A stretch of 64,000 bases of DNA from Nomia melanderi (Eukaryota > Arthropoda > Insecta > Hymenoptera > Halictidae): the NCBI RefSeq assembly GCF_051020985.1, contig NC_134999.1, positions 19,845,660 to 19,909,659 of the forward strand, in the 5' to 3' direction. This document shows, piece by piece, positions 34,941 to 46,156 of the stretch. Below the pieces are notes generated by a model. The model searched no databases and was not told the origin of the DNA. It saw only the letters and a list, made by a program, of their open reading frames with translations. The position numbers and the translations under genes were made by a program. Position 1 is the first letter of the stretch; every line of letters starts with the position of its first letter.

Positions 34941-35814
34941 ACCTTTAACTCGAACGACACCAAGAACCCTAGCTGCTCGACAACCGAATATCTCGAGAGC
35001 CTAACCTCAGTCATCAAAAAGACTTAGCAACCAGTCTCTCCGAGCAAGTGCAGTTGCACTACGCGGTATCCGGCACCACCCTAACCTAACCTATCGAGCG
35101 CGTTCCCTGGACGTGTGACAAATGTCCTGCATCATCTCCCGAGACAATGCTTGGGATGTATAATGAGAAGAATGAAAGAATCGAAGAAGCATCCTATGCA
35201 TCTCGGTGACCGGTTACGCGGGTACTCTTTCGCAACGGTTCGCGGAAGGTCGCCGACGTAAAGGATTGTCCTGTGCTCTAGGCCGTCGAAACGCAGGTGT
35301 TTTCCGACGCGAACGTCGCGGGAAGGCTGCCCACGGACCTGTATCCGGTTGTCTGCGCGCACGGCCGCGGAGATTTGCCTTTCGCAAGGCCGTCTCTCAT
35401 TCCTCGGGTTAGACGGTGCTCCGAGCGACGCTAGAAAGCGACAACTCCCGGAACGCGTGCGTGCTACCTCCTAGACAGACTCCACGCGTTCCTGGAGTGT
35501 CTGGCGACGAGGGACAACCGTTCCCTGACTCGGCTGACGGAAGTCGAAGAGAAATGGATCGCTCGCCGACGTCGGTATGGTTTCTAACAGCCTTTGAAAC
35601 GTTCCTGGTATCTGGCAACTGGAAGACGCTGTCTGTTCGCAGTGTTATTAATGGTGAAGGTAATACCTGCTAGTTGTTAATAATATTAAGTAATATTAAT
35701 CGCTATCAGAATCAAATAATACATTGAAGAGTGAAATAAAGGAAACGAGAGAGGTAGCACTGAAGCTTTGAGACTAGGTCTAACTTTAGGGTAGGGTTCA
35801 TTTGTCTCTAAAGA
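34941..35814. other. Gene-less stretch, CpG-rich
   Basis: Short frames on both strands at 35132-35673; no domain and no consistent splice phase. Confidence 0.4.
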
Positions 35815-36030
35815 TTAACCCCTTCCACTATTAAGTTTCTCACTAGAAGCGAACATCTTTTGACGAAGCGAATTCCTTGAAGCTCACTCGAAAGGAAATC
35901 ACAAGTACCTTGAGGAACAAAGTTATTTTACTCGAATATTTCATATAATAAAGTTCAACATCAAATATCAGATTTTATAGTTTCACGCATGAAATCAAGT
36001 GGTGACGCCACTCGAGTGCAAAGGGCTTAG
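35815..36030. mobile_element. Diverged CCCTTTGCACTC-family MITE
   Basis: Left TTAACCCCTTCCACT at 35815; right CTCGAGTGCAAAGGGCTTA ending near 36029. Shared interior: AAATATCAGATTTTATAG and AAATCAAGTGGTGACG. Confidence 0.65.
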
Positions 36031-37645
36031 CTTATCGATAATCTCTGTAATAGAATGAACTGTTGATCCTCGGTAACTCCATGGGATGAGAGTAAACTTC
36101 TCTCCAATCTTCAATAATCAAGCAAAAACGGTCAGACTCCAGACCGCGTTCCTCGCTTGAAATCGCGGCAGTTCCTTTTGCTGTGCGACTTCATGTTTCC
36201 CGTGTGTACGAAGCCGAGATTGATGACATAATCGTCGAAGCGGGTCCCAGCGAAGTTGCACCCCGTGGAACTTAAGTAAACCGGCGATTCGTATGCGCGA
36301 TCACGTCGCCGCGACGGACGTTTTGTCCGTAACGTCGGATGCCTCTCCAGCTTGGCCCCTTCCACGCGTTACGGTGTGGTTTCGGTATGCCCGGACAGTT
36401 GTCCCGGCGAAATTTCGCGGAGCGAAGGCTGCCCGCGTACTTTCTCACCTTTTTATCGCAATCCACGTGCCCCGTCCCGGCGACCGGCAAGAAAAATCGA
36501 AACCGCGTTCCTTTCTCTCGATTGCCCCCGGTAATAGCCCGTAATCAAGTGGATCGCTCCGAGAAGCTGTTTAGACGACGCCTGAATGGCAACTGAACAG
36601 GTGGTTGCCGATGGGACACCTTCGCCGAGCGATCGGCCGATTAACGATCAATTTCTAGACGCTCTCGCGCTAATGAAGACTAATGTTCAACGTTCGCTCT
36701 AGGTCAAGCCTTTTCGCGGATGAAGATTTATCACTGTTAGGTATCGTTGTCAGCATTATTATATAATATCGTACGATTTATCGGTATTATCGAGAGTTCC
36801 CTCAAATATGATTGCAACGAAGTCTTAAACGCGTCGGACCTCCATGGCCGATGAAGCGATACATTTCGTTTCGAGCGACAAAAACGTATGTAGGTCCAGG
36901 CTGTTCTCAACTGCAAATTGAGCAATTCCGACGTCGAATCGCTAACGAGCGTATCCGTGGCCCAGGTTTTCCCGTTCGTGCCTTTTTTTGGCAGCGACCG
37001 CTTTTTTCGCCACCCTATCTTTCCACGTTCGCCGCGTCGCGTTTTTAGGCATCGCCTCGCGCCGCGGGTGGCGCGCAACCGGCGAGCAACACCGATAAAA
37101 TGCTCCCCGACGCGAGCCCATCATAAATCCTCATCGAGGGAAAATGAAAACTGCTGGATACCTCGTCGTCACCCCCCTCCCCCCGACCCTCACGTCGTAA
37201 GATCAACCTTTGCCGAGCTGAGTACATCGTAACCGCTCCGCTGAAACAGAACGCTCGGTGTTTCGAATGTAAATTGAATTCTTAATTCGACCCGGGGTGG
37301 AGCTGGAAGAGGAATTATGGTACACCCGGTGGAACGTTCGAGAAGTCTGCTGCGCGGTGCTGTTTTCTAATTAAACTTTGTTTGGAATGGACGCTTAGGA
37401 ACGCTGAAGACCACTGCTTGATTAACACCGACTGCAAGTGATCCTTGGTAGTTGGAACTTCGAGTTTACAGTGTAGCTACATAGTTGCTAGTTGGTTTAG
37501 TTGTTGCCCCAGTTACTTCCTACGTGCAGAAGGTAACGGGTGATTTAAACTGTGCAGCGTTTTGCATGCGCAATTGATTCGCTCTTGCTGAAACCGTTAC
37601 GAGAGCGACTCCAATTTGTCTTTTGGGTAATAGTTTACCGAGATA
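36031..37645. other. Gene-less stretch, CpG-rich
   Basis: Overlapping chance frames at 36130-37230. Positions 37565-37645 are homologous to 25310-25384 (CTTGCTGAAAC-GTTACGAGAGCG), so the repeat shared with 25 kb extends left of the TTAA. Confidence 0.45.
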
Positions 37646-38060
37646 TTAACCCTTTGCGGAGGAGGATTCTTTGGAATGTACGAAACCTTCGGCAGATGAC
37701 GTTAAATTATATATCAATTGTGTAATTGTTAGAATAGAAGAAAACTACGCGCTGATCTCTTGCTATTCGAGTAATTAACCCTTAGCACTCCAGATGGTTT
37801 TGTAATCTATCAGCAACGGCAACTCATTTTTATAGTACCTTCATTTTTATAGATCTTTCATTTTGCTTCTTAGTGCAAAATTTAGATGTGTGAAAAATCT
37901 AATATTTTTAGGGTAGTTTCTTTAAGATTCATTAAAATGTCTAATATTATTCCTGGTGCAATATTGGAGCCTACGGAGTTCAAAGGGTTAAATCGCCTTT
38001 TTGTGACTCTGTCTTCGAAATATGAACATTCTCGTCGGAATGTCGTCCGCATAGGGTTAA
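37646..38060. mobile_element. TTAACCCTTTGCGGAGGA element, interrupted by another MITE
   Basis: TTAA 37646-37649 and 38057-38060. Left end CCCTTTGCGGAGGAGG; right end TCGTCCGCATAGGG, an imperfect inverted repeat. The left flank and interior match 25385-25569, and the interior is split at its TTAA by the MITE at 37775-37991. Confidence 0.85.
37775..37991. mobile_element. TTAACCCTTAGCACTCCAGA MITE nested in the 37646 element
   Basis: TTAA 37775-37778 and 37988-37991 flank CCCTTAGCACTCC and GGAGTTCAAAGGG. The host reads ...GAGTAA at left and ...ATCGCC at right; the unoccupied counterpart near 25520 reads AAGTAATTAAATCA with a single TTAA. This is direct evidence for a TTAA target duplication. 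Confidence 0.92.
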
Positions 38061-38101
38061 AGTCATTAAAAGTATCCTGGAGAGTTATGTCAAAATAATA
38101 G

Positions 38102-38346
38102 TATTTTTATTTAACCTTCGCACACAGACGGATCGGACCTGGCTGCATCAAAGTGACGAATGTACAGAAAAATACAAAACGACGGGAGCATTGTTCGGTC
38201 AGCAGAATTTCGAGTTGCGAGTAATACTTCTATGGAAACGTATATACAAATTTTTGGCATGTTCGGAACTATCGCGCAGGTTCTGTTGTAGTGGGGTACG
38301 TGTGTTATTATTTAAACGTGAGAACGCGGCGTCCATGCGTGGCGAT
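38102..38346 (-). other. Probable 3' UTR of the takeout-like gene
   Basis: Downstream of the stop at 38347-38349 on the minus strand. TTTATT on the plus strand near 38106 gives an AATAAA signal on the minus strand about 240 nt past the stop. Confidence 0.4.
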
Positions 38347-41300
38347 TTACGTTTGCGGAAAGATCTTGTTGAATGGCACGCGACTGAAAAATTCGTTCGC
38401 TACTTTCGCGAAGACAAGGCCGAACGTTTCCTCGTACGGCGATTGAAGTTCTTTGAACAGCAAATCGGAATTCTCGTTGATGAAACGGTTCATTTGCTCG
38501 CCTGGAAAAAGAAACGACTGGTTTATAGAAAAAGCCGTCAGACTATAAAAAAGATCAGTCATGTAAAGGTGAGGAAATGAATACAGGGAGGACCTTGGAC
38601 TTTATTTGTGTCAATATTTAAATCAATTGCAACTACATATGTCTTTTGATGCTGTTAGATCGATTAATAGATTTTTCTGAATTAATCTTGCGTATCGAAA
38701 GTCTTTAGTTGCAACTTTATGAATTGATATTTAATTTCTAATTTAATTGGAAAAAATTAGACAAAATGTGCTGCCATCGGTGGCAAACTGTCCAAGCTAC
38801 TAGCCAATCAGTATAGATTTATATCTCGAGATGGCGCTGGGATCTCGTTTGAAAAGATTTAAAAAAATTATTCCATTAAACCGGTGGCGCCATCTACGGC
38901 GAAACGCCCAAGCTACTCGCCGAATAATTCCCTGTTTTCTACGCTACATGGCGATACAATATTTAAAAATGCTATTCAAGTTACATTTTTAAATTCAAAT
39001 TTAAAAACTGTACATTGTACGTGACTTACTTTCTTTTGGTATTAAAATCTGTTCATTAGTTCCTAAACTGACATCAGAAATTTTAATTTAGATACAATTC
39101 AATTTATAATTAAACTTTCTTATATGACCTTTTAACGAACATTGTGGCGCCATCTAGCAATGGAAGTATGACATTGGTTGGCTAATAGCTTGGTTATTTT
39201 GCCGTAGATGGCGTCAGTAAATTTTCTGTAATTTTTCTCCGGAGTAAATAATAAAAGTTAAATTGTAATTAAAATCTCTTCCCACTACCTCTTTCAATGA
39301 ATTCAATAAATATTCTAAGACAAATAGGGAAGTATTTAATTTCTTTTAACGAAGTTGTTACGCATTTTTAATCATTTTTACCATCGGTGTACGACCGCTG
39401 GGTGATTTCAATGAGTGGTGAGACCACTTGCATCACGTGAAAAGAGATTTCAACGAATTGTAGAATGTTTCTCGCTAGTATCACGGTAGTGAGGAACAGG
39501 GGAAGCTTCTGTCACTTATATTACTTAGAATATATTAACCCTTTGCACTCCACAAGTTTTTCATTAGAAGCACTCAACATTTTTTAATGAAATACCAACG
39601 ACATTCTTTCAAACTGACTTAACGTGGCATCGTACATAAATTAAAGAGAGAGGCTGTTTTATTTTAATATTTCACATGTCGATGCATTGTACAAAGTGTA
39701 ATATTAAATATCAAACTTTATAATGTTGCTGTGTAAAATCAATTGGCGACTGAGAGGCGCCTATGGAGTGCAAAGGGTTAAACATAAAAAACTTACGTAC
39801 CCAAAAGTGTGTCGCCATTGAAAAGATTGTCAAACTGGAGCGTTACCTTAGGCGTGGTGAATTTCACATTGTATTTCGTTACCCTGAGATAAGGGACTCC
39901 GTTCTTCTCGTACTTTTCACAGTAGATATTATTGGTCGTCTTCAAGTCATCTAGAAACATTGTAACAAGACGATTAACAATAGATTCAAACATACAGCCA
40001 TCCGACTACGTGCGAACAAATATTTACACATGGTGATGTTCGATTTTCCTGATCCTCTTACAGGAAGTAACAATATCTTCCCATCGATTTTATAATCGGC
40101 GACAAAGTCCACCTGCGGATTATGTGCGTCCGACGTCAGCAAACATTTGTCCCAGTCGATGCTGGAAAAACAAAGAGCTCTCATTTCCCGGTAACAATTT
40201 CCCTGTCACTCTAGGCGCAATAAATATTACAGATAGAGGTATTTTCATTCCGCGCGAGTTAGTTAATTCAATCACGTCACGATTAATTGTATCTTAGGTA
40301 ACCAAAGTTGCATTCAAATGATAATTTTCACGACCTGTTCAAATGATTCGATTCTTCCTGCCGATTACTGGGAAAGAAACGAATTTGCATACTCACTGGT
40401 AATTGTTTATTTCCAAGTTCTTTGTCAGTCCGTACAGTTTGATGTTACGGTATTCTTGCCTCAGCGAGACCGACCCTTGCGACTCGCCAATTTTCACAGA
40501 GTCCACGGATAGCGGTTCGATTGGCAGGATCTTGAAGCTCTTCAGTCCTGGGAGAAACGAAAAATTACAAAACAGTTCTATCGATTGTAATTTAATAGAA
40601 TCTTATATTCATGCACAATCATTTTTAACAAGGTGGCGGTGCGTTCACGAGGAACAGACTGTTCTCTGCTATTGACTTAATGTGAAAAGCAAGTGAATGC
40701 AACAGGAGCTAAATGATTTAGTTGTCTGTAAGCGTTACTAAGAATCTAGAGAGATCCAGCATCAGCTGGGCCACGGTTAATTCTTCCTGATCGGCTTTCT
40801 CAGGCATTCGTACGCGGCAGGGTCAACGTTCATGGCAGAAGGTGGATACACCGGACGCTCTGTCACGTGTCGCACACGCCGCACCAAGACGCGTTCGCGT
40901 TCTGCACGTGGTTCGGTGATTTTTCTCGGTGCCACGGAAAGCGAAGGGACGCGCATGGCCAGCTTTGAGTCAAGGAGAACCTCTGCGAATTGCCACGAGC
41001 AATTATGTCGGTGAAACCTAACGCCCGTTTCGAGGAAACGCATTGCTCCGGTGAAATCGGCGGAAAAGTGCGTCGCAATCCTCGCGGAAAACCGAAACGC
41101 GAAGATAGCGAAGCGAGTCGGAAAATCCTCGCGGGGAACCTGGAAAATCTCGCGGATCGAAAAAAGTGGCAATTCATTATTCATCAATTTCATTCGCGTG
41201 TTCTTATTTTCGATCTAATTATTCAGGACTCGTGTTTTCTAATCGATTGAAAGGTTTATACCGAGTGCCTGGGTACTTACAGGAAAATGAAAAGAAACTG

Positions 41301-43509
41301 GTAGTTACGACTTAATAGTACAGTACGTCACTTTGTAATCTGCAGAAAATTGCGGTGTAGTCACATCGTAGCTAATTGAGTGGAAAGGTATCATCCGTTT
41401 ACTAGTAAAAGAAGTTTCTCTTCGCTTTCCCTCGGAACACCTTATTTCAATGAAACTAATGACAGAGAGGGTACTGCGATGCTCGGAAGATCATAGAAAT
41501 TAACGTGAACTATCGACCAGTGCTTTGACAATATGTAGGATCACGGGATTAAGGTACTAAGCGGCAGAAAGCGGCGCAAAGTGCACCGCGGCGGCGAGTA
41601 GATGAAATTCTCGTTTCTCAATGAAAATCGCAGCAGCGTAAGCCGGGAAAGGGCAGGTGGAATGGTTATGTAACAGTTTAACGAGGCGAATAATACTAAT
41701 GCCGACTGTTAAGTTTATAGACACGCGATCACGCCGACATTTCGTCTCGCATTGCTTTCTAAAAATCTTCCAACATTCGCGTAGCGGTTCACCTTACCAT
41801 TTCTCATTTTCCTTCGGAAAGATAAAAATCTACATACTCCACAGAATTCCAATCTGTTCGAAACGCGAGTCTTCTACTCATTGCTCATATCTTTAACACA
41901 ACAACCACCAGATAGGTCAAAATGACCCGTACTTGAATTCTCCTATCAAAACTCTGGAAAAGCCTCTGAATACTTCTCTCGAAAACGAGTAAAGAAACCG
42001 TTTAACACGCACGGCGAATTACAAATCAACGAAATCTCAATTCACTTAGCGTTCCTACGGGGAAACTTCAAACAGCCAATTCAACCGTCGCTGCTTCCAG
42101 CGTGTTAAGAACATGTTGACACTGGCATTCCGTCGAACCTCTTCATAATAGAAATACAAAATGACGACGCTTACCTCCGGCCAACGAGACCACAGCATCC
42201 CTCGCCGATTTCGCGATGCAGTCGTAATATTCGGGGTCCGGCAGCGTCCTGTTGCACGGCCTGAAGCTGCTCGCTGAAACAGCCGCGAGGAAAACGTGGT
42301 GAGACAGGGAGAGAAGAGAAATAAGAAAGCGAGAGAAAAGACAAACGTCGCGGGCCGCGCTCTTACGTAATCCGGCTGCGTTGCAGCGCGGATCCGATAA
42401 AGTGCGGCTGCAGCGGCCGCGGCGCCGAACTGTGTGAAGCTCGGTATTGACTTTCTCTTTCCGTGGCCGCGGTCTAATGGCTTTTGTCGAGCGGCGAGCG
42501 CGGATGGAAACGCGTGCAGCCGTCCATTTTCACTCGCGTGCCATTTTTCGCCGTTGACATTGACCTTAATGACGCGCCGCGAGGCTTGCCACGTAAGTAA
42601 ATCGATCGAGCGCGGCCCAAAAAAGGATTTTAAAGGGCCCGTAATGGCGCCGCCCGGCTCGGTTCACCTTTCACGCCCGTCCCCACCTTTCTCCGCGTTC
42701 CATTGAACCGTCGAAAAGCGTGCGGATAATGAGACCCTCGGACCAAACTTCCAACGTGCTCGTTCATGGGTAACGAGCCGCGTTTTTTCTTGCTCCTTGC
42801 GCAACGCGTGGGCCGAGGAATTTTGTTTGACAACAAACTGGGCGCCGCGCACCGTTCGACGGCTGCGAAGTGCACCGGTGCAGCCCGACTTTTCAGTGGA
42901 TTTCTGTTTAACGCTGGAACTACCGAGGTCCGAGTGACCCATTCGTGAATTGTTCTTTTGGAATTATTGAAAAGCTAACGGATGCTTCGAAATTACTGAA
43001 GAAATTGGATTAATGACAAATTGAATCGTAAGTCGATTGAAGTCTCGATAGCTGCAGTTTTAGTCTCTATAGACGAATTCGAAAATGTCAATTTGACTGC
43101 TCGGTTGTTATAGTGTTAGAAACTTTGATATAATTAATTGGCATTTCGACAATATGGATTGTACAGGGAAATATTCCGTGTATTCCCGACGAGGAACTTG
43201 CATTGTACGAAAGTAAGAGTTATTATATAAATTTCACTGCTCTTCCAACTCGGATTTCGCAAGCGTGTCGAACAACTGCAATCTTTACTGTAATGCGCGA
43301 ATTATTATAGAATATTTAACCGTAAACATCTTCGCACATCCCCGATTCCACTGTTAATCGAGAGAGCTACCCGAACGACTCACTTTCGAACGAACCCGAT
43401 CGCCGACGATCATCGAACAAAGAAATCGAAAATACTCACGCAACTCGATTCCAGCGGTGGCAGAAATGACAGCGGCGATTGCCAATAAGGGAAGAGCTAC
43501 GGTCCTCAT
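38347..43509 (-). CDS. Takeout/juvenile-hormone-binding-protein family protein, six exons
   Basis: A complete gene of 252 codons plus stop. Exons: 43440-43509, 42175-42273, 40397-40547, 40028-40161, 39801-39950 and 38347-38501; all junctions are GT-AG and every phase matches. Exon 1 encodes a signal peptide (MRTVALPLLAIAAVISATAG). Exon 2 carries the N-terminal cysteine pair FRPC...YYDC typical of the family. Later family motifs are DWDKCLL, VADYKIDGKILLLP, GSGKSNITM, KNGVPYLRVTKY, LQFDNLFNGD and FSRVPFNKIFP. Length is the usual 240-260. Members are secreted proteins with a lipid-binding barrel that carry juvenile hormone or other hydrophobic ligands in haemolymph, antennae or fat body. Exon 5 uses donor GTACGT rather than the stronger-looking GTAAGT four bases on; only the former keeps the frame. 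The ligand cannot be told from sequence. Confidence 0.93.
38770..39217. repeat. Three copies of a 45-bp motif with GCGCCATCTAC and CCAAGCTA
   Basis: Copies lie at 38770-38811 (+), 38887-38927 (+) and about 39174-39217 (-). All have a CCATC core, then GGC-AAA, then CCAAGCTA-T/C-T/A/C-GCC-AAT. Additional single AGATGGCGC words are at 38829-38837 (+) and 39147-39155 (-). A related word, GCGCCATCTACAG, occurs at about 52262. Confidence 0.75.
39535..39781. mobile_element. CCCTTTGCACTCC MITE in intron 5 of the takeout-like gene
   Basis: TTAA 39535-39538 and 39778-39781. Left CCCTTTGCACTCCACAAG and right CTATGGAGTGCAAAGGG give perfect 13-bp inverted repeats. Its edge is 13 bp from the exon 5 donor. 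Confidence 0.88.
41908..42108. repeat. TTAA-ended fragments within intron 2
   Basis: TTAACACAACAACC with the inverted AGGTCAAAATGACCC (41914-41928) resembles the left end of the TTAACACTAG family. TTAACACGC at 42002 and GCGTGTTAA at 42108 bound a 107-bp segment. Both are probably decayed MITEs. Confidence 0.4.
42908..43119. mobile_element. TTAACGCTGGAACTACCG MITE in intron 1
   Basis: Left TTAACGCTGGAACTACCGAGG; reversed right end CTAACACTATAACAACCGAG. The interior has AGTGACCCATTCGTGAA. It is a member of the TTAACACTAGAACTACC family. Confidence 0.65.
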
Positions 43510-43594
43510 GTCGGATCGGTTCGGTTGACCTACAGGTTCACGAGACAGTCGCGTTTTCGAGGACGAAATTACTTCGGACAGCTGAATGTGAACT

Positions 43595-43627
43595 GGAAGA
43601 AACGGTCATTGATGCAGTCTATTTAAG
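43595..43627 (-). promoter_or_regulatory. Candidate core promoter of the takeout-like gene
   Basis: On the minus strand TTAAATAG (43627-43620) is a TATA-like box. CCAGTT with its A at 43595 lies 32 bp downstream, where an initiator would sit. The ATG is about 86 bp further on. Weak matches only. Confidence 0.4.
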
Positions 43628-45835
43628 CAGCACGACCGCCCCACCATCGTCGCTCTGGTCTCGGTACACGCGTGCCTCTTCAAGCAGGATTATGCGAAAA
43701 CGAAAAAACCGTGGAACAATATATGCTAAGCGAGAGGTCAGCCGCGGGCATGATTCACCCGGCCGACCCGGGCGGACGATGGAAAACTTTTTTTTGTCGC
43801 CGACGGACGTGTCTTCATTCACGTCGGTTACCTCCACGAGAAGTCACCTTTTCCCGCGCTTTACATTCCGAATCCCGAACGCACTCCTCCGAACCCCGTC
43901 CGCGAGCTTTTTCTCGTGATTTTTTTCGGCGAGCCGAGAGCTCGGACATAGGAGCGCGGCTCTCGCTCCTTTTTATTCGCCACCCTGCCACCTTCGCTTC
44001 GAAAGTAAAAGCGTTTCGCAGTTTCGTCTCTTTCCCACCGCCTCCCCTCCCGCCTTTCCCCATTTGTCTCCGGATTTCTCGTTTTTCTTGTTTCCGCGCG
44101 AAACCGACCGGTGCTTAGGGACGACCGGGGCCTTTGTAGATCAAGACCACACGTGGATCACTGAAAAATTCTTCCCTGAAACGCGACCATTTGTCATCTT
44201 TTTTACCCCGGCTTCTAAGAAACGCCAAGCTTTTTTTGCTGGCCACCTTGCACGCGTGAACCTGAGATTATAAATTTGCATCGTCGTTGATTAAATGCGA
44301 GGTTTCTTCGTTGCCGTGTTAAACGCTGCAGAGGGATTTGCATCCGAACGCGCTGTCTACATTGTCAACCGAGCGACTCGAAAATGAAGTAGCACCGGCA
44401 ATAATCGAGTGAATAGCGAAGCGAGTTTTTGCGTGTTTTGCCGGTGGAGCACGATTTTGTTGTGAGTAATGTAATATCGTCGAATAATGGAGCGGACGCC
44501 GGAGCGAGCGCTGTTCGGATTTTTAAGCGGTGAGACCAGCGATTCGGGGATCAGTGAACCTTGAAGGGCGTCGTTGGCGATCTTGAACGGGTAACCTCAC
44601 GATTAATCGGTTTCAACGGGTCCGAGGAGGTTCGTTCGCGCGGCTGTGTCAAGGTAACACGATCTCGCGATGCGGCGAGATCTCGTCTCGTTCCTCTGCG
44701 CGACAGGGCGAAGCAAGGATTCCGATCGATCGTTGATCTTCATCCTTGGAAGGTACGCACCTCGACCTGAGATTTTAATTCAATGTCAGCTGGAACGATC
44801 GCACGACTCGCTGGCACGAGAGCACTTCGCGAGGCAGTGCGTAACAAAGGTGGAACAATGCGTTTTATGAATTTATTGTTGCTGAGTAACGCTGTTGCCA
44901 GTGATAAAGGAAGTTTCCTGTTCGCTGCCTATCATCGGCGAGGAATCTCGATTTCCATTCGGGGATGAAACCTTATCGAGGAAAAAACAATGGACGGCAA
45001 CTCTGTATTCATGGTTCGTCTCGCAAGATGGCGACAAATTAATCACGGTCGCGAACTTAGGATGGAAGGTTCGTTTAAAAGCAACGGTGACGCGTCGTAG
45101 ACGAAATTTTCCGCTTCATTTGGCCGCTGGGTAGAATTGCTAATAGCGGAAGAATTTTAGCACCTGGAAACTATGTAGGTGATTAGCGTAATTGTAAGCG
45201 TCTGAATGTAATCAGGGATTAATTGTGTGTTTATTTGTGCGATCTGCACTTTTTTTTCTTCCGTTTTTTCGCCTGAACTCTGACGTGATCTCTATAATTG
45301 CAATTCAAATCAAATGGCACGGAATAAAATTATCTTAGAAATAATCTATTTTACCGTTGAACAAACTGTTCGGACACATTACCATTGGATATGCGACAGA
45401 TATATCGCTGGATCTGTTTATTTCTAACCGCGTAATCGTTAAACGGGATCACGGCGAGAAACTAGATCAGGGCGGTTGGGTTTCCATGTTTCATAGAGGA
45501 GAAACGAGAGGAAACAATAACGAAAGTGGACAATGGAAAATTGTCGGACGAGAGGCTCGCAGCGATTACGGCTTCCTTAGATCCAATTTAAGTAACGACC
45601 GCCTCCGTTTTCCAACATGGAGATGTTGCGTTATCATTGCCGCACAATCTGGCGTCACGCGTTCTGCCTCAGAAGTCGAGCAAATAATTTTCCATCTGCC
45701 TCCAGATAGCTCAGCCTACTGTAAAAAGTGCACTGGTCAACAGTATAATTTAGTTTTACGATCGTAATTTGTGCGATTCGTCGCCAGTAAATCAAGTCTC
45801 ACTATCTGCAGTAAATCACTGCCGTTCATCTATCA

Positions 45836-46156
45836 GTAATTACGAACAAACTCTGCGCAGCTGTTGACAAGTTGAGAGCTATCGGTATTCACGATCTTAA
45901 TAGTACCTGCTCCAAGAATGACCGAACCTCTTTCGTTGAATGTCACCGACCAGTCTTGAACCTTGGTACCTTAGGTTGGTTGCCCTCCGGATCCCTTCAC
46001 TTCAATTTTCGTGTGTCCACCGTATGCCTTCCACGCTCGAGCACCATAAATCCAACTTCTTCCATCAAAACGGCGTTTCAACGAACACTTTCCCACCGTC
46101 GCAGGAAAAAAACAAAGTTTCAGCTTGACCGCGAAAACGCGGCATTGTTCGAACAT
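45836..46156 (-). pseudogene. Possible broken coding fragment with an in-frame TAA
   Basis: On the minus strand one frame reads ...RRFDGRSWIYGARAWKAYGG..., meets TAA near 45969, then continues in the same frame with GTKVQDWSVTFNERGSVILG to TGA near 45837. The two halves have protein-like composition and could be one decayed gene or exon. I do not recognise the family, and no start or splice sites could be assigned. Confidence 0.25.

Larger units (their letters stand above)
38502..39800 (-). other. Intron 5 of the takeout-like gene, with repeats
   Basis: It contains three copies of a 45-bp motif with GCGCCATCTA (38770-39217) and a MITE at 39535-39781 that ends 13 bp from the 5' splice site. 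Confidence 0.7.

Noticed and set aside
35040..35100. CCTAACCTAACCTA resembling the insect telomere repeat
   Set aside because: Only about two and a half units, common by chance, and no longer array nearby.
40777..41193. 138-codon minus-strand frame inside intron 2 of the takeout-like gene
   Set aside because: No domain, overlaps other frames, and the flanking exons splice in phase without it.
45357..45767. 136-codon plus-strand frame
   Set aside because: Protein-like in places but no family, promoter or neighbouring exon; insufficient support.
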